This document shows, piece by piece, positions 6,613 to 15,800 of a stretch of 26,241 bases of DNA. Position 1 is the stretch's first letter; each line of letters begins with the position of its first letter. The stretch is from a virus. The notes under the pieces are model-generated. The model was not told where the DNA came from and did not search any database. It saw nothing but the letters and a program-made list of their open reading frames with translations. The position numbers were made by a program, and so were the translations under genes. The stretch spans positions 1 to 26,241 of IMG/VR virus record IMGVR_UViG_3300017783_000173; one strand, given 5' to 3'.

Positions 6613-7383
6613 ATGGCAGCCACCGTTCTATCCGGCACCTCAGGTGCTCTCTATTACAAGCCAGCTGGCACGTTGGGTCAGTTTGCTGAAAGCGACGTCA
6701 CTGTTGCTGCGGACACCGTCACTGTCGCAACTTACCTCAACTTTAAGGCAGGCGATCCCGTCAAGTTCAGCGTAGTCAACACCACAACAGGTGCTGCTGG
6801 CTCTGGAACGTTGCCTGCTGGCATTGCCGCTGGCACGACCTACTACGTTATTTCTTACGTGGCAGCGACTGGTGTAATGCAGGTTTCTGCAACATCAGGC
6901 GGTTCTACCATTACGATCACAGACGACGGCACCGCTGTCGCTCCAAACAAGTTCCAGGTTGAATATGCAGCTTTTGCAGCTGTCGGCCAGGTTCGTGAAT
7001 GGAATTTTGAGATCACCCGTGACGAAATTGACGTCACAACCATTGGTGCTACGCCTGGGCAGTACGTTCCCTTCAAGACCTTTATTGCAGGTTTTGCTGA
7101 TGGTTCGGGAAGCGCAACTGTGTACTTCACTGACACTGACGATGCTCTGGGCAACCGGATGGTCGAAGACGTGCTTCAGCGTGTTCAGACCGGTTGTAAG
7201 TTCAAGCTTTATACCGATCAGCAATTTAGCGGTGGCACCTTGAACGACACACTGAGCCGTTCCATCGAGTTTGAGGCAAACTTGACTACAGCAAGCTTGG
7301 CCATCAACCCTGATGACGCCCAGTCTGTTGAGATCAACTTCCGTCCTACAACAACACCGACTTTCGACTTCGCTAAGTCCTAA
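6613..7383 (+). CDS. Major tail (tube) protein
   Basis: The 256-residue protein would form the stacked hexameric rings of the tail tube. A short N-terminal strand (SGTSGALYYKP) is followed by an inserted beta domain at about 25-118. That domain has the phage-tail pattern FKAGDPVKF...LPAGIAAGTTYYVI...MQVSATSGGSTI. The gpV-like tube core at about 125-256 contains VREWNFEITRDEIDVTTIG, SGSATVYFTD and GCKFKLY. Position between tail terminator and the assembly chaperones, plus a strong terminator after it, fits the major tail protein. Two later genes (17009-17443, 17440-18315) carry the same core pattern. Confidence 0.88.
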   Translation: MAATVLSGTSGALYYKPAGTLGQFAESDVTVAADTVTVATYLNFKAGDPVKFSVVNTTTGAAGSGTLPAGIAAGTTYYVISYVAATGVMQVSATSGGSTITITDDGTAVAPNKFQVEYAAFAAVGQVREWNFEITRDEIDVTTIGATPGQYVPFKTFIAGFADGSGSATVYFTDTDDALGNRMVEDVLQRVQTGCKFKLYTDQQFSGGTLNDTLSRSIEFEANLTTASLAINPDDAQSVEINFRPTTTPTFDFAKS

Positions 7384-7402
7384 TTCGTAGTTAAAACAAG
7401 AG

Positions 7403-7430
7403 AAGCTCTGGTTTATCCGGGGCTTTTTTT
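7403..7430 (+). terminator. Rho-independent terminator after major tail gene
   Basis: AAGCTCTGG (7403-7411) and CCGGGGCTT (7417-7425) pair over nine bases, with two G-T wobbles, around TTTAT. A run of T continues to 7430. It lies 20 bases after the tube stop codon. Nothing else is apparent in the remaining 38 bases before the next gene. Confidence 0.85.
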
Positions 7431-7468
7431 ATTGCACTGCTACAGTCAACACATACACAATCATTTGT

Positions 7469-7822
7469 ATGGCTGCTGCATCTTCTTTGCGAGCAATTGA
7501 TCGTCTTCGGAAAGCTGCAAATCTGGAACCTTCCAAGAAGGTAGTAGAACTTTCTGATGGCACAGAGTTTGAAATGTATGTGACACCTTTGACAATGGCT
7601 GAGCGCGAACGTGCTCAAAAGCAAGCTAAATCCGATGATGCCAATGCTTTTGCACTACAGCTGTTGATTGCTAAGGCACAGGATGCAAACGGAAACAAGC
7701 TGTTTACTGCTGGTGAGATTGACGTTCTAAAGAACGAAGTCAAAGATAAGGATCTTCAGTCTTTGATGCTTGGAGTGCTGAGCGAAGGTGAAGACGAAGC
7801 GGCAATCGACCCAAAATCCTAA
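7469..7822 (+). CDS. Tail assembly chaperone, short form (gpG-like)
   Basis: This 117-residue acidic, helical protein lies between the major tail protein and the tape measure, exactly where siphophages encode tail assembly chaperones. A beta hairpin (KKVVELSDGTEFEMYVTPLTMAER) precedes helices at about 45-110. The chaperone coats the tape measure and recruits tube subunits, and it is not part of the virion. The last codons are CCA AAA TCC TAA and include a slippery heptamer that leads to a longer form. Confidence 0.85.
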   Translation: MAAASSLRAIDRLRKAANLEPSKKVVELSDGTEFEMYVTPLTMAERERAQKQAKSDDANAFALQLLIAKAQDANGNKLFTAGEIDVLKNEVKDKDLQSLMLGVLSEGEDEAAIDPKS

Positions 7823-8007
7823 GCGCGGAGCTTCGTAAGGACAATTGGCTCATGCTGCAATTTGGCGTTGCCAAAGAGCTTGGCATGAGCTTGTCGGAAG
7901 TTCGCGCCACAATGACACCAGAGGAACTGCTTGGTTGGAGCGCTTATTTCAGCGTGATCAATGACGAGCAGCAGAAGGAAATGGATAAGGCACGGCGTAG
8001 GCGCTAA
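7469..8007 (+). CDS. Tail assembly chaperone, -1 frameshift fusion (gpGT-like)
   Basis: Slippage by -1 at CCCAAAA (7810-7816) would join 116 codons of the upstream frame to 63 codons of the -1 frame (ATC CTA AGC ... CGC TAA, ending 8007), giving about 179 residues. The extension has LSAELRKDNWLMLQFGVAKELG and then LLGWSAYFSVINDEQQ with a basic end. This is the typical T-domain look that contacts tube subunits. The T region has no good start or ribosome site of its own; an internal ATG at 7852 is the only alternative. It ends 27 bases before the tape measure start. The mechanism is known for lambda and many tailed phages; its use here is inferred from sequence. Confidence 0.8.
7810..7816 (+). 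other. Programmed -1 ribosomal frameshift site
   Basis: The heptamer is read as C CCA AAA in the upstream frame, so it fits X XXY YYZ with both tRNAs able to re-pair after slipping. It lies four bases before the TAA that ends the short chaperone, and the -1 frame is open for 63 codons after it. The GC-richer stretch downstream (from 7823) could slow the ribosome, though I see no strong hairpin. Confidence 0.8.
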
Positions 8008-8020
8008 ACTCTTAGAGCAG

Positions 8021-8027
8021 AGAGGAG
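8021..8027 (+). promoter_or_regulatory. Ribosome-binding site fixing the tape measure GTG start
   Basis: AGAGGAG ends seven bases before GTG 8035. It supports this non-ATG start and the product beginning MADYQAKINLLVSG. Confidence 0.7.
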
Positions 8028-8034
8028 TTTTGCT

Positions 8035-11000
8035 GTGGCCGACTATCAAGCAAAAATTAATTTGCTTGTAAGCGGTCAAGCCCAACTAAAAGCTCTTACA
8101 CGAGAACTAAAAGCAGCGAACGAGGAAGCTGAAACTTTAAAGAGAAAAGCTCAGTCTCTTGGGGGCGTTGCGTCAAGAGCCCGGCAAGTCCTTGGAGTAA
8201 CTGGCCGAGATCAACCACGCGGAGAAAAAGGACGTTTCGCTAAAGACCCAAACAGAGCATCACGACTTAACGCTTTGCAGTCAGAGCGTGGAGCACAAAG
8301 AGCAGCATTTTTAGCTGATCGCACCGCTAAATTGCAGTTTGCAACGGCAAGGGGCGTTCAAAAACAAATAGAAGGCCAAAAGCAACTAAACAACCTTGTT
8401 GCAAAACAAACCCGTACTCAAATTGATCTTAATAAGACTACTGATTTATTTGAAACTCGTTTAGCAAAACTTAGGCGCGGACGTGTTCAAGATTCAAAAG
8501 GAAGCCAGCCTGAGATTGATGCTATACGTGCTTCAAGCCAGCAACTTCAACAAGCATTTAAGGCGGCGTTAGCAGGGGGAGAAGCAAACCTGCAGCTACT
8601 TAAAACCACTGCCGACGCAATGGGCAAGTTGGTGGAACGTCAGAATGAACTCAACCGTCTTTCAAAATTAAGATCTAAAGGTTTTGAAAAAGGCAGGGGA
8701 CTGCAAGAGCGAGTTGACACACTTGCAGAATCTGGTCGATTTGCTCCTCAAAAAGTTAGACAGGCAAGAGCCCTTTCAACTGAGGTCATAACTGCAGCGA
8801 ACGTAGGAGACGCAACAAAGTACGCCAACGCTCTTGGCAAAGCAGAAGCTTTTATACGTCGTCAAGAGGAATTTTTAGGCAAGGTCAGAGCGGGACAAAA
8901 GAGCATAAACGTTGCCCAAAGAAGTTTAAACAAACTTAAATCCCTGGAGCTTGCAGACCAAAAATTAATTGCAGCAGTACAGGGAAAGTTAAGCAAAGCC
9001 AATGTAGAAGCACTTAAGGGCAATGTAACCAAAGCCAGACAAATTACTGACGAAGTTATTGAAGAGGTTAACGCCCACAAAGCAGTTGTAGCCGAGCTAA
9101 AAAGAGAAAATGTTCAGAGAGATAGAGGCCTTGCCAGAACCAGAAAACAAGCTGATAAAGATGCTAGAGACGCCAAAGCAGCAAAAGCAAGAGAACGTAA
9201 AAAAACAGGAAAGCTAGGCACCAATGTTGCTTTAGGAGCGGGCTTCCCATTGCTGTTTGGAGGCGGCCCTGGATCCGTTCTTGGGGGAATTTTAGGCAGT
9301 GCTTTCGGCATGGGGGGTTCCGTATTAGGAGGAGCCCTAGGTCAACAGTTCGACAAGCTTGGTGCAGCAGCACTCAGCACCGGAAAAGCTTTCAACAAAG
9401 CTTCTGACAATATCGATAAGTTTGTTTCGCTTATCGGGCAAAACGGCTCTAAAGGTTTTGCCGGAAGAGCAGAATTTTTGTCTTCACAAGGTTTAAGTTC
9501 TCAAGTTGCTGTTGCAGCAATCCAAGAGTTTGAGAAGGTTTATGGCACGGAAGCAAGAAAGAAATTTGAAGAGCTGGGCAGGACATCTAAAGAGTTTGAC
9601 AATGTAATGAATGACATAGGAGTTACATTGCAGTTGCTGATGGCGGGCCCCTTAAAGGGTTTGTTAGACATAATCAAACAAATAACAGGCGCTGGAACGA
9701 GAGAACCTCAAGGGCAAGAAGCAAGTAAGCAAAGGTTCCAAAAGAAAGCTGATACTGCTGCTATAGGCATAGCAAATCTGGCTACAAAAGTACAAGGCAT
9801 GGAACCTGGAGACGAAAGGTTCGCACTAGCACAGAAACTTAATACTTTAATAATTGAAAGAGCAGGCAATTTAAGAATGGTGGAGGATTATAACAATAGA
9901 GCCGCAAACAAAACACGTGAAATTCTTAGTTTAGAGAAGTTGTTAACTAATGAGGTAGGAAAACGTAAACAACTTCAGGCAGATGAAACAGCTATAGTTA
10001 GAGATAGATTAACAGCAAGACGTGATACTCTTGCTACAATGCAAGGAGATTTAGATCTAAATAAAGCAACTGCAGATGTAGAAAAGTTAAGAGCAGAATT
10101 AGCAGCAGAAATATCGTTGTCTGGGGAACTTAGTACCAAAAGTCTTACCGTACAAAATAACCTTAACAAAGCTATAGGCGTTCAAAACAGAGCACGACTT
10201 AACGGAGCAAACAATATTTTGCTTACGCAACGTGCGATTAATCGTGAAGTTGTTAATAACGAAATGGCCACAATGGCCTCACGGCAGGCTCTAGACAGTG
10301 TAAACAATAGCCTAAGGGCTTTTCAAAAAACAGCGGTAGAACGATACGAAGATGAGCTAACTCTTATCCAAAGTCAATTCTTTATTACAGCAGATCTTTT
10401 AGATATAAAAGAAAGGATAGAAAAGACGGGTATTAACGAAAAAGAAATTATAGATGCAATCACAGTTAAATACGAGATGCTGCGTAACCTTGAAAAAGAA
10501 CGAGCAGAGCTTGCAACCGAAACAGCCAGGCAAAGAGAGCTGGAACGTTTAGACGTTCAGCAGCAGATTAAAGATCAAGCCGCATTAAACAATTTAAAAG
10601 CCGCTTCTTCTGCTGAAAAACAAATTCGTTCTCTTAGCCCTGAGACAACAGGAGAGTTTTTAGGGACTGGCTTTGGGTTCTTCGACGGAAGTTCTCGGCT
10701 AGAAGCGGAGTTAGGGGAAGATCGAATCAGACAAACTCAAGCTTATAGCTTGGAAATACAAGCACTAACCGACAGGATTGCAGATCTTCGCGCCAAGGGA
10801 GGCGATGTAGAACTGATAACCGGCAAAGAAAAGGACCTTAAAGAAGTACAGAGGCTTGCAGATAATTACGCTAAATTACAACCCGGAATTGATGCTGCCC
10901 GTGTTTCTCAAGAGCGCTTTAACGAAGCTTTTGCGCTTACCGCCCCAGCCGTTAATTCAGTGGTGAATGGTTTAAGTGAGGTTATTCAGGGCACTCAAAC

Positions 11001-11595
11001 AGCAACTGAAGCATTCGCTAATTTCTTGAGAACCATTGGGAACATGTTAGTCCAAGAAGGTACGAGGATGATTGCTACTTACATTGCGATCGGCATTGCG
11101 AAGGCATTTGCCGGGATGAGTGGCGGTGGCGGTGGCAGTGGTTCCGGCGCTGTTGATCCTGGCATTGTTATCCAAGATGGAAGTGGATTTGGCCTTTCTG
11201 GCGACATAATTCAGCAAGGCGGCCCTGGCTTTTCAGCTCTTAACCTTCCAACTGCTGCAAACGGTGGCCCTGTTGAAGGTGGTCAGCCTTATCTGGTTGG
11301 AGAGCGTGGCCCAGAGCTATTCGTTCCAGGGCAATCAGGCGGTGTCATGCGTAATGAGGACATGCGCTCCCTTATGGGTCGTTCTCCTGCTTCAGGAGGC
11401 GCACCATCCATGAACTTCAGCTTTGAGACAACCAGTATTGGTGGAACGGAATACGTCAGCCGTGAGCAGCTTGAATCTGCAATGGCAGTGACCCGTAAAC
11501 AAGCGTCTAATGACGGAGCAAAGCGAGGTATGAGCATGACGCTAGATAAGATGCAGAATAGTCCTAGAACTAGATCCAAGATTGGTCTTCGCTGA
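8035..11595 (+). CDS. Tail tape measure protein
   Basis: At 1186 residues this is the second-longest helical protein here and sits right after the chaperones. It sets tail length as a scaffold inside the tube and is ejected with DNA. Residues about 1-390 are almost pure charged coiled coil. Residues 394-437 are a glycine-rich hydrophobic segment (GAGFPLLFGGGPGSVLGG). A second helical stretch spans about 560-930. Residues about 995-1027 form another hydrophobic segment (ATYIAIGIAKAFAG). Residues about 1086-1098 carry LVGERGPELFVPG, the classic motif near tape measure C-termini. At about 0.15 nm per residue the tail would be near 180 nm. The start is GTG with a good ribosome site. Codon use is visibly A/T-richer in the middle. 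No peptidase or lysozyme domain was recognised. Confidence 0.92.
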   Translation: MADYQAKINLLVSGQAQLKALTRELKAANEEAETLKRKAQSLGGVASRARQVLGVTGRDQPRGEKGRFAKDPNRASRLNALQSERGAQRAAFLADRTAKLQFATARGVQKQIEGQKQLNNLVAKQTRTQIDLNKTTDLFETRLAKLRRGRVQDSKGSQPEIDAIRASSQQLQQAFKAALAGGEANLQLLKTTADAMGKLVERQNELNRLSKLRSKGFEKGRGLQERVDTLAESGRFAPQKVRQARALSTEVITAANVGDATKYANALGKAEAFIRRQEEFLGKVRAGQKSINVAQRSLNKLKSLELADQKLIAAVQGKLSKANVEALKGNVTKARQITDEVIEEVNAHKAVVAELKRENVQRDRGLARTRKQADKDARDAKAAKARERKKTGKLGTNVALGAGFPLLFGGGPGSVLGGILGSAFGMGGSVLGGALGQQFDKLGAAALSTGKAFNKASDNIDKFVSLIGQNGSKGFAGRAEFLSSQGLSSQVAVAAIQEFEKVYGTEARKKFEELGRTSKEFDNVMNDIGVTLQLLMAGPLKGLLDIIKQITGAGTREPQGQEASKQRFQKKADTAAIGIANLATKVQGMEPGDERFALAQKLNTLIIERAGNLRMVEDYNNRAANKTREILSLEKLLTNEVGKRKQLQADETAIVRDRLTARRDTLATMQGDLDLNKATADVEKLRAELAAEISLSGELSTKSLTVQNNLNKAIGVQNRARLNGANNILLTQRAINREVVNNEMATMASRQALDSVNNSLRAFQKTAVERYEDELTLIQSQFFITADLLDIKERIEKTGINEKEIIDAITVKYEMLRNLEKERAELATETARQRELERLDVQQQIKDQAALNNLKAASSAEKQIRSLSPETTGEFLGTGFGFFDGSSRLEAELGEDRIRQTQAYSLEIQALTDRIADLRAKGGDVELITGKEKDLKEVQRLADNYAKLQPGIDAARVSQERFNEAFALTAPAVNSVVNGLSEVIQGTQTATEAFANFLRTIGNMLVQEGTRMIATYIAIGIAKAFAGMSGGGGGSGSGAVDPGIVIQDGSGFGLSGDIIQQGGPGFSALNLPTAANGGPVEGGQPYLVGERGPELFVPGQSGGVMRNEDMRSLMGRSPASGGAPSMNFSFETTSIGGTEYVSREQLESAMAVTRKQASNDGAKRGMSMTLDKMQNSPRTRSKIGLR

Positions 11596-12002
11596 TGGCA
11601 ACAAGATTTCCGACAATGACGCCGTCGTCTAGAAAGATCACAATGGGCGATCTGCCCATTAAGGTTTACAGGGCAATGTCTGGCGCGACAGTACGTCGTG
11701 CTTTTGGTAATCAAAAGACGCAGTATGTTTTGAAACTACAGTTCAACAACATTGGTGATGACATTGAGCTGCGTCGAGGTGCCGGAACTGTTTTAGATAT
11801 TTTGAAGCATTACGAGTCCACCAACGGAACTCTTGAAAATTTTCAGCCAGGGACAGGTTTATTGCGGGGAATGGGTAATGCTTCTAAGGTTTATATTAAA
11901 GACGTAATAAAGTGGCGTTATGCCAAGCCCCCTGAGATACAAAGCGTAAAAGAGGGAGTTAGTAACGTTTCCATTGAACTTATAGCGGAGCTTGACGCAT
12001 AA
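11595..12002 (+). CDS. Minor tail protein, gpM-like position
   Basis: A 135-residue basic protein directly follows the tape measure with a one-base overlap (TGATG), and its own stop overlaps the next start (TAATG). Beta strands alternate (YVLKLQFNNIGDDIEL, YIKDVIKWRYAKPP, SNVSIELIAEL). The pattern and the place correspond to lambda gpM or the distal-tail proteins that begin the tail tip. I recognise no decisive motif, so the label is by synteny with the M-L-K-I-J order. Confidence 0.6.
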   Translation: MATRFPTMTPSSRKITMGDLPIKVYRAMSGATVRRAFGNQKTQYVLKLQFNNIGDDIELRRGAGTVLDILKHYESTNGTLENFQPGTGLLRGMGNASKVYIKDVIKWRYAKPPEIQSVKEGVSNVSIELIAELDA

Positions 12003-12472
12003 TGAGTAACGAAATCCGAATTTGTCAATTCATTGAAATTGACCCTAGCAAAGGCATGGTTAAGCGTTACCAGAATTATTTTATACAAGAAACCAAGATT
12101 TTTAAAGGTGAAAATTATAGTTTTGCTCCTTTTGAAGCAGAAGGCGGCGTGTCTAGCTTAAATGCGGAAAATCAGCAAGTTATTATTCGTTTGCCAGCCA
12201 GTGAGTACGCAATACGTCTTGTAGAAGAAGGCGACGGCAATAGGTTGAGTAAAATGCTTTTGTGTACCAGATTTATTACGGTTGGTGGCTCTATACCCGA
12301 CACTGGACCAGAGGAGTACTACGTAGGGATTGGAGCGTCATTTAGTGACGACACGATTGAGCTTCGTTTTCGATCTGCCTTAGATGGTGTTGCAGGAGGC
12401 TTTCCGGCTAGAACCCTGACGGAAAGAAACGTTGGCATTCTGCCACTTGACTCAAACTTGTCATTGCGATGA
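12002..12472 (+). CDS. Minor tail protein, gpL-like position
   Basis: The 156-residue protein is beta-rich (IRICQFIEIDPSKGMV, ENQQVIIRLPASEYAIRLVEE, YYVGIGASFSDDTIELRFRSALD). The C-terminal FRSALDGV-like stretch and the SLNAENQQ segment resemble the beginning of gpL-type tail-tip proteins, which here would link the tube to the hub. No iron-sulfur cysteine cluster typical of lambda gpL is visible; only two cysteines are present. The last four bases overlap the next gene (ATGA). Confidence 0.6.
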   Translation: MSNEIRICQFIEIDPSKGMVKRYQNYFIQETKIFKGENYSFAPFEAEGGVSSLNAENQQVIIRLPASEYAIRLVEEGDGNRLSKMLLCTRFITVGGSIPDTGPEEYYVGIGASFSDDTIELRFRSALDGVAGGFPARTLTERNVGILPLDSNLSLR

Positions 12473-12843
12473 ATGACTTAATCGGGCTGGAATATTGCTG
12501 GGGCGCACACCCAGCAGACGGACGAAATAAGACTGATTGCTTTCAGTTGCTTTGTGAAATCCGTTCACGGCTTGGGTTGTCGGATTACAAAGAGCAGTTT
12601 TGTTGGGTTTACTGGCTGTACTCAGCCGAAACACTTAAACCAAGTCAGATGGCTCGGTGGTTACTTCAAAGCGGGAAGCGGCTTAAGATACCAAAAGTTG
12701 GTGCTGCCGCTTTGCTTGCTGAGCCAAACAATGCTGCGCTTGGAACGGTGACTGATCAGGGTTTGATCTGTCTTGCTCCTGGCGGCCAAGTTGTTTGCGT
12801 TCCAGTTGAGCGCGTCAATGCACATTATTTCTGGTTGAACTGA
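12469..12843 (+). CDS. NlpC/P60-like tail peptidase, gpK-like
   Basis: The 124-residue protein opens with a segment like the catalytic part of NlpC/P60 cysteine peptidases. It reads GLEYCWGAHPADGRNKTDCF, with C24 after an acidic residue, followed by a helix LLCEIRSRLGL. In lambda-like phages this gene (K) sits just before I and J and is thought to act on cell-wall peptides during tail entry. The C-terminal half has a short beta region (GLICLAPGGQVVCVPV) and ends with H119. Whether that histidine is the catalytic partner is uncertain, because the usual HVGIY pattern is missing. The enzyme could be degenerate or purely structural. Confidence 0.6.
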   Translation: MNDLIGLEYCWGAHPADGRNKTDCFQLLCEIRSRLGLSDYKEQFCWVYWLYSAETLKPSQMARWLLQSGKRLKIPKVGAAALLAEPNNAALGTVTDQGLICLAPGGQVVCVPVERVNAHYFWLN

Positions 12844-15800
12844 TGGATCGGAGACTGCTGCCTTACGAGTACCAGCTGATTGAAGCGCTGGGGGTAAGCA
12901 AGGAAGAGTATCTGGAGTTTGTTGCGCTACAGCAGGAATATAAGGATCCAAAAGCTGGCAGTGCGCTTGACGTTAGGAATGAAGTGGGAACGATTGCGCT
13001 TGTCCTAACGGTTGTTGGGATTCTGTTTCAGGTTGGAGCGGCACTATTAGCACCCAAGCCAAATGTTCCTGGTCTTAAAAACGATAAAAGGAGTAGACAG
13101 CAACGTTTTGCGCCCTCTTCTGGTTTTAATAGCGCCCCAGAGCTTGCGTCTTACGGTGATCCAGTAAACCTTGTCTACACCAATAAAGACCACAATCGAT
13201 CAGGAGGAGTTCGTGTTAGCGGCTCTTTAGTCTGGTCGTCAGTGGATAATTATGGTTCATCGCAGTTTATGCAGCTGCTGTTTGTTCTTGGTGCGGCGCA
13301 AATACTAAACCTTAGTATCAAAAGAACTGCTTTTGGTTCTCTTTCGGTTGACCAGTTAGACCCAGCGACAGTTTTTTTATTTTATAAGAGCGCAGCTGAG
13401 GGCAAAAATCCAGCATTTAATGATCTTGCATTGCCCAGAGGAGGTGATCTCAGCTTTTATCCACAAGACCTGAAGCGTGACAATAATCAGGCAGTTTGTC
13501 AAGTTGTTACTATTAAAAATAGCAGTGGTACGGCAGGATTCAGCCAAGCATATTCTCCTACTACTTCATCATCAATCGGAGTTTATGACCCTATCCCTGT
13601 CAACGTAGAAATGGTGACAAGAGATACTAACGGCGAGGAACGATACGCTATCAATGGAATTGAGCTAGAACAACTTGACTGGACAAGTCCAAGTTTTCAG
13701 TACACAAAAGGCAAGGAAATTATAGTTAGATTTCAGTCTAAAGGTTACGAACGCCACAACGATAATGGTGAAGCACGCCCTTTAGGTGTTAATCTTCGCC
13801 GTCAAGCAGTAAGTGCTTTGGACTTTGGAAGCACTTATATGTTGGGATCTGCAAAATTTCGTTTAATTAGTTTTGGAAACTCTAAGGATATTGATGATGG
13901 TGACGTAAACGCAACTTTTAGGTGCGTAGAGAGCGGCTTCTGCCCAACCGCCCCATACGATGAAGTGTTGCCCGTGCAGGAGGCAAAAGAGGAAAAAGCA
14001 AAGTTAGAGCAGCATATGAAAATACTAAGAAATGTGACGGAAGACGAAGAAGCAGTACCTGACCCTCCTACTCAAAGCAATAAAAATTTTCAAGACTTGT
14101 CTGCCGTTGAGAAAGAAACAGAAAAAGAATCGAATCTACGACAATACATAAGAACAAGATTTCAAAATACTTATCAGCTAGGCCACTGCAAAGTCAATTA
14201 TGATTTTAATAGCGACCGTATAGTTAGTTGGATAAACGTACTTGATGAAATAAAGTATAAAGCAATTGATCCGGGGGGTTCAATTGAATATACAAAAGAA
14301 TTACAACGTGAGTTTATGGCAGACCCGCCAACCATTAAACGGTCGAAAGTTATTGATGAGTTGGAAAGTGATCGCGATAAAGCGCAAGAGGTAATTGCTG
14401 AAGTTATTGCCGGAGAGCATGATAAGTCAGATATTTGGCTAAGCATAATTACTATAGGTGGTCAACCTAGAGGTTTAAGATCCGCTATTATAGTAGCAAT
14501 TAAAGAAGATAAGCAAAAAGGGGAGCTGGGTGTACTGCTTAGCGAGCTAGATAGTATAAAAAATGATCTAAATAACATTAAGTCAAGAATTCGTGAAGGT
14601 CTTAATAAGTCAAAACGAGTTAAAGAGTCTTCTTTCAACCAAGCGACCAAGTCAAGTAGTGCAAAGGGCGTGTACAGGATACCCAGTTGGGATCAACTAA
14701 GAGACGAGAAAACAGGAGGTATGTCATTAAGGCGCTCAGCAAGCAAACTCGAAATAAAACTTTCTGAAGTAAAAGATAAAATTCAAGCTAGGCGCGAAGA
14801 GATCAAGGCTAAGGAAAGAAGGCCGGTAATTAGGCAACTGCGAAAGGCAGAAAGCGCTTTTACGAGTCTTTCCCCAGTTGAGAATGGTTTGAACGTAGAG
14901 AATAGATACGGCTTTGGCGGCCTTAATGCAATGAACAGACTGCTAAATAGTTTGCCAAAGGGTAAAAAAATTGTTGACGAAGACGCTATAAATGCAGCAG
15001 GGAGAGTATTCGGGAAAATTTTAGCAGATAAAGGAAACGCTAAACGTGCAATTAATCGTTTTTTAGATAACTGGGAGGACTGCTTGAAGGCAGCTGATAA
15101 CCATTTCTTTGTTAAGGCTTTAGTAAAAGCAGAATCAGCGGCATACGAGACGATGAGCGAAGTTGATCAAGTTAAATTTTCAATTAAATCAAAACTGTTT
15201 AGACGAATATCTGGCCGTCAAAAAAAGTATGGCGAGATACGGGCATCAAAAAGATATTCAAGAGGCGACAACGGAATACATGCACGCCAAGCTTTCTTTA
15301 GGTTTTCCTACAAGAAAGAATCAGCCACGCGCTATACAGTGCATCCAGTGCTTTTCTCTTTGCGCCAAGCTTCAGAAAGCGATGCGTACACTGATTTTAA
15401 TTTTCTTGCCCCAAGCCGTGCCAGGTATGCTTTCAAGCTCGAACCTGTCTATGACGTAGCTTCTGAGCTTAGATTAAACGGCCAAGAAACGATTGTTGTT
15501 TTAAGCAGCAACGAAACAAGCAAGTCTACAAAAAACGCTGTTGACTCCGTAATTGTATGGTACAAAGGCTCAGAAATACATATAGCGGAGCAAAAGAAAA
15601 AGAACGAGCCATATCTTATAGAGCGTGGGCCTGAGCTTATAAATGAGTGGGACGTATTTTCGGTTAACACTGACACTGAAATTCAGTTTAGCCTTGAGAA
15701 TGGCCCCGAAATGTCATTAACCGCTGTAACTGAACAACAAATCCAAAGCGCCAAAGGAATCTACAACGACCTTTCAATGCTTGGATTAAGCATGTTTGCC

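Noticed and set aside
15163-15459. Alternative plus-strand ORF within the hub gene
   Set aside because: Fully inside the hub reading frame, no ribosome site and no recognisable domain.
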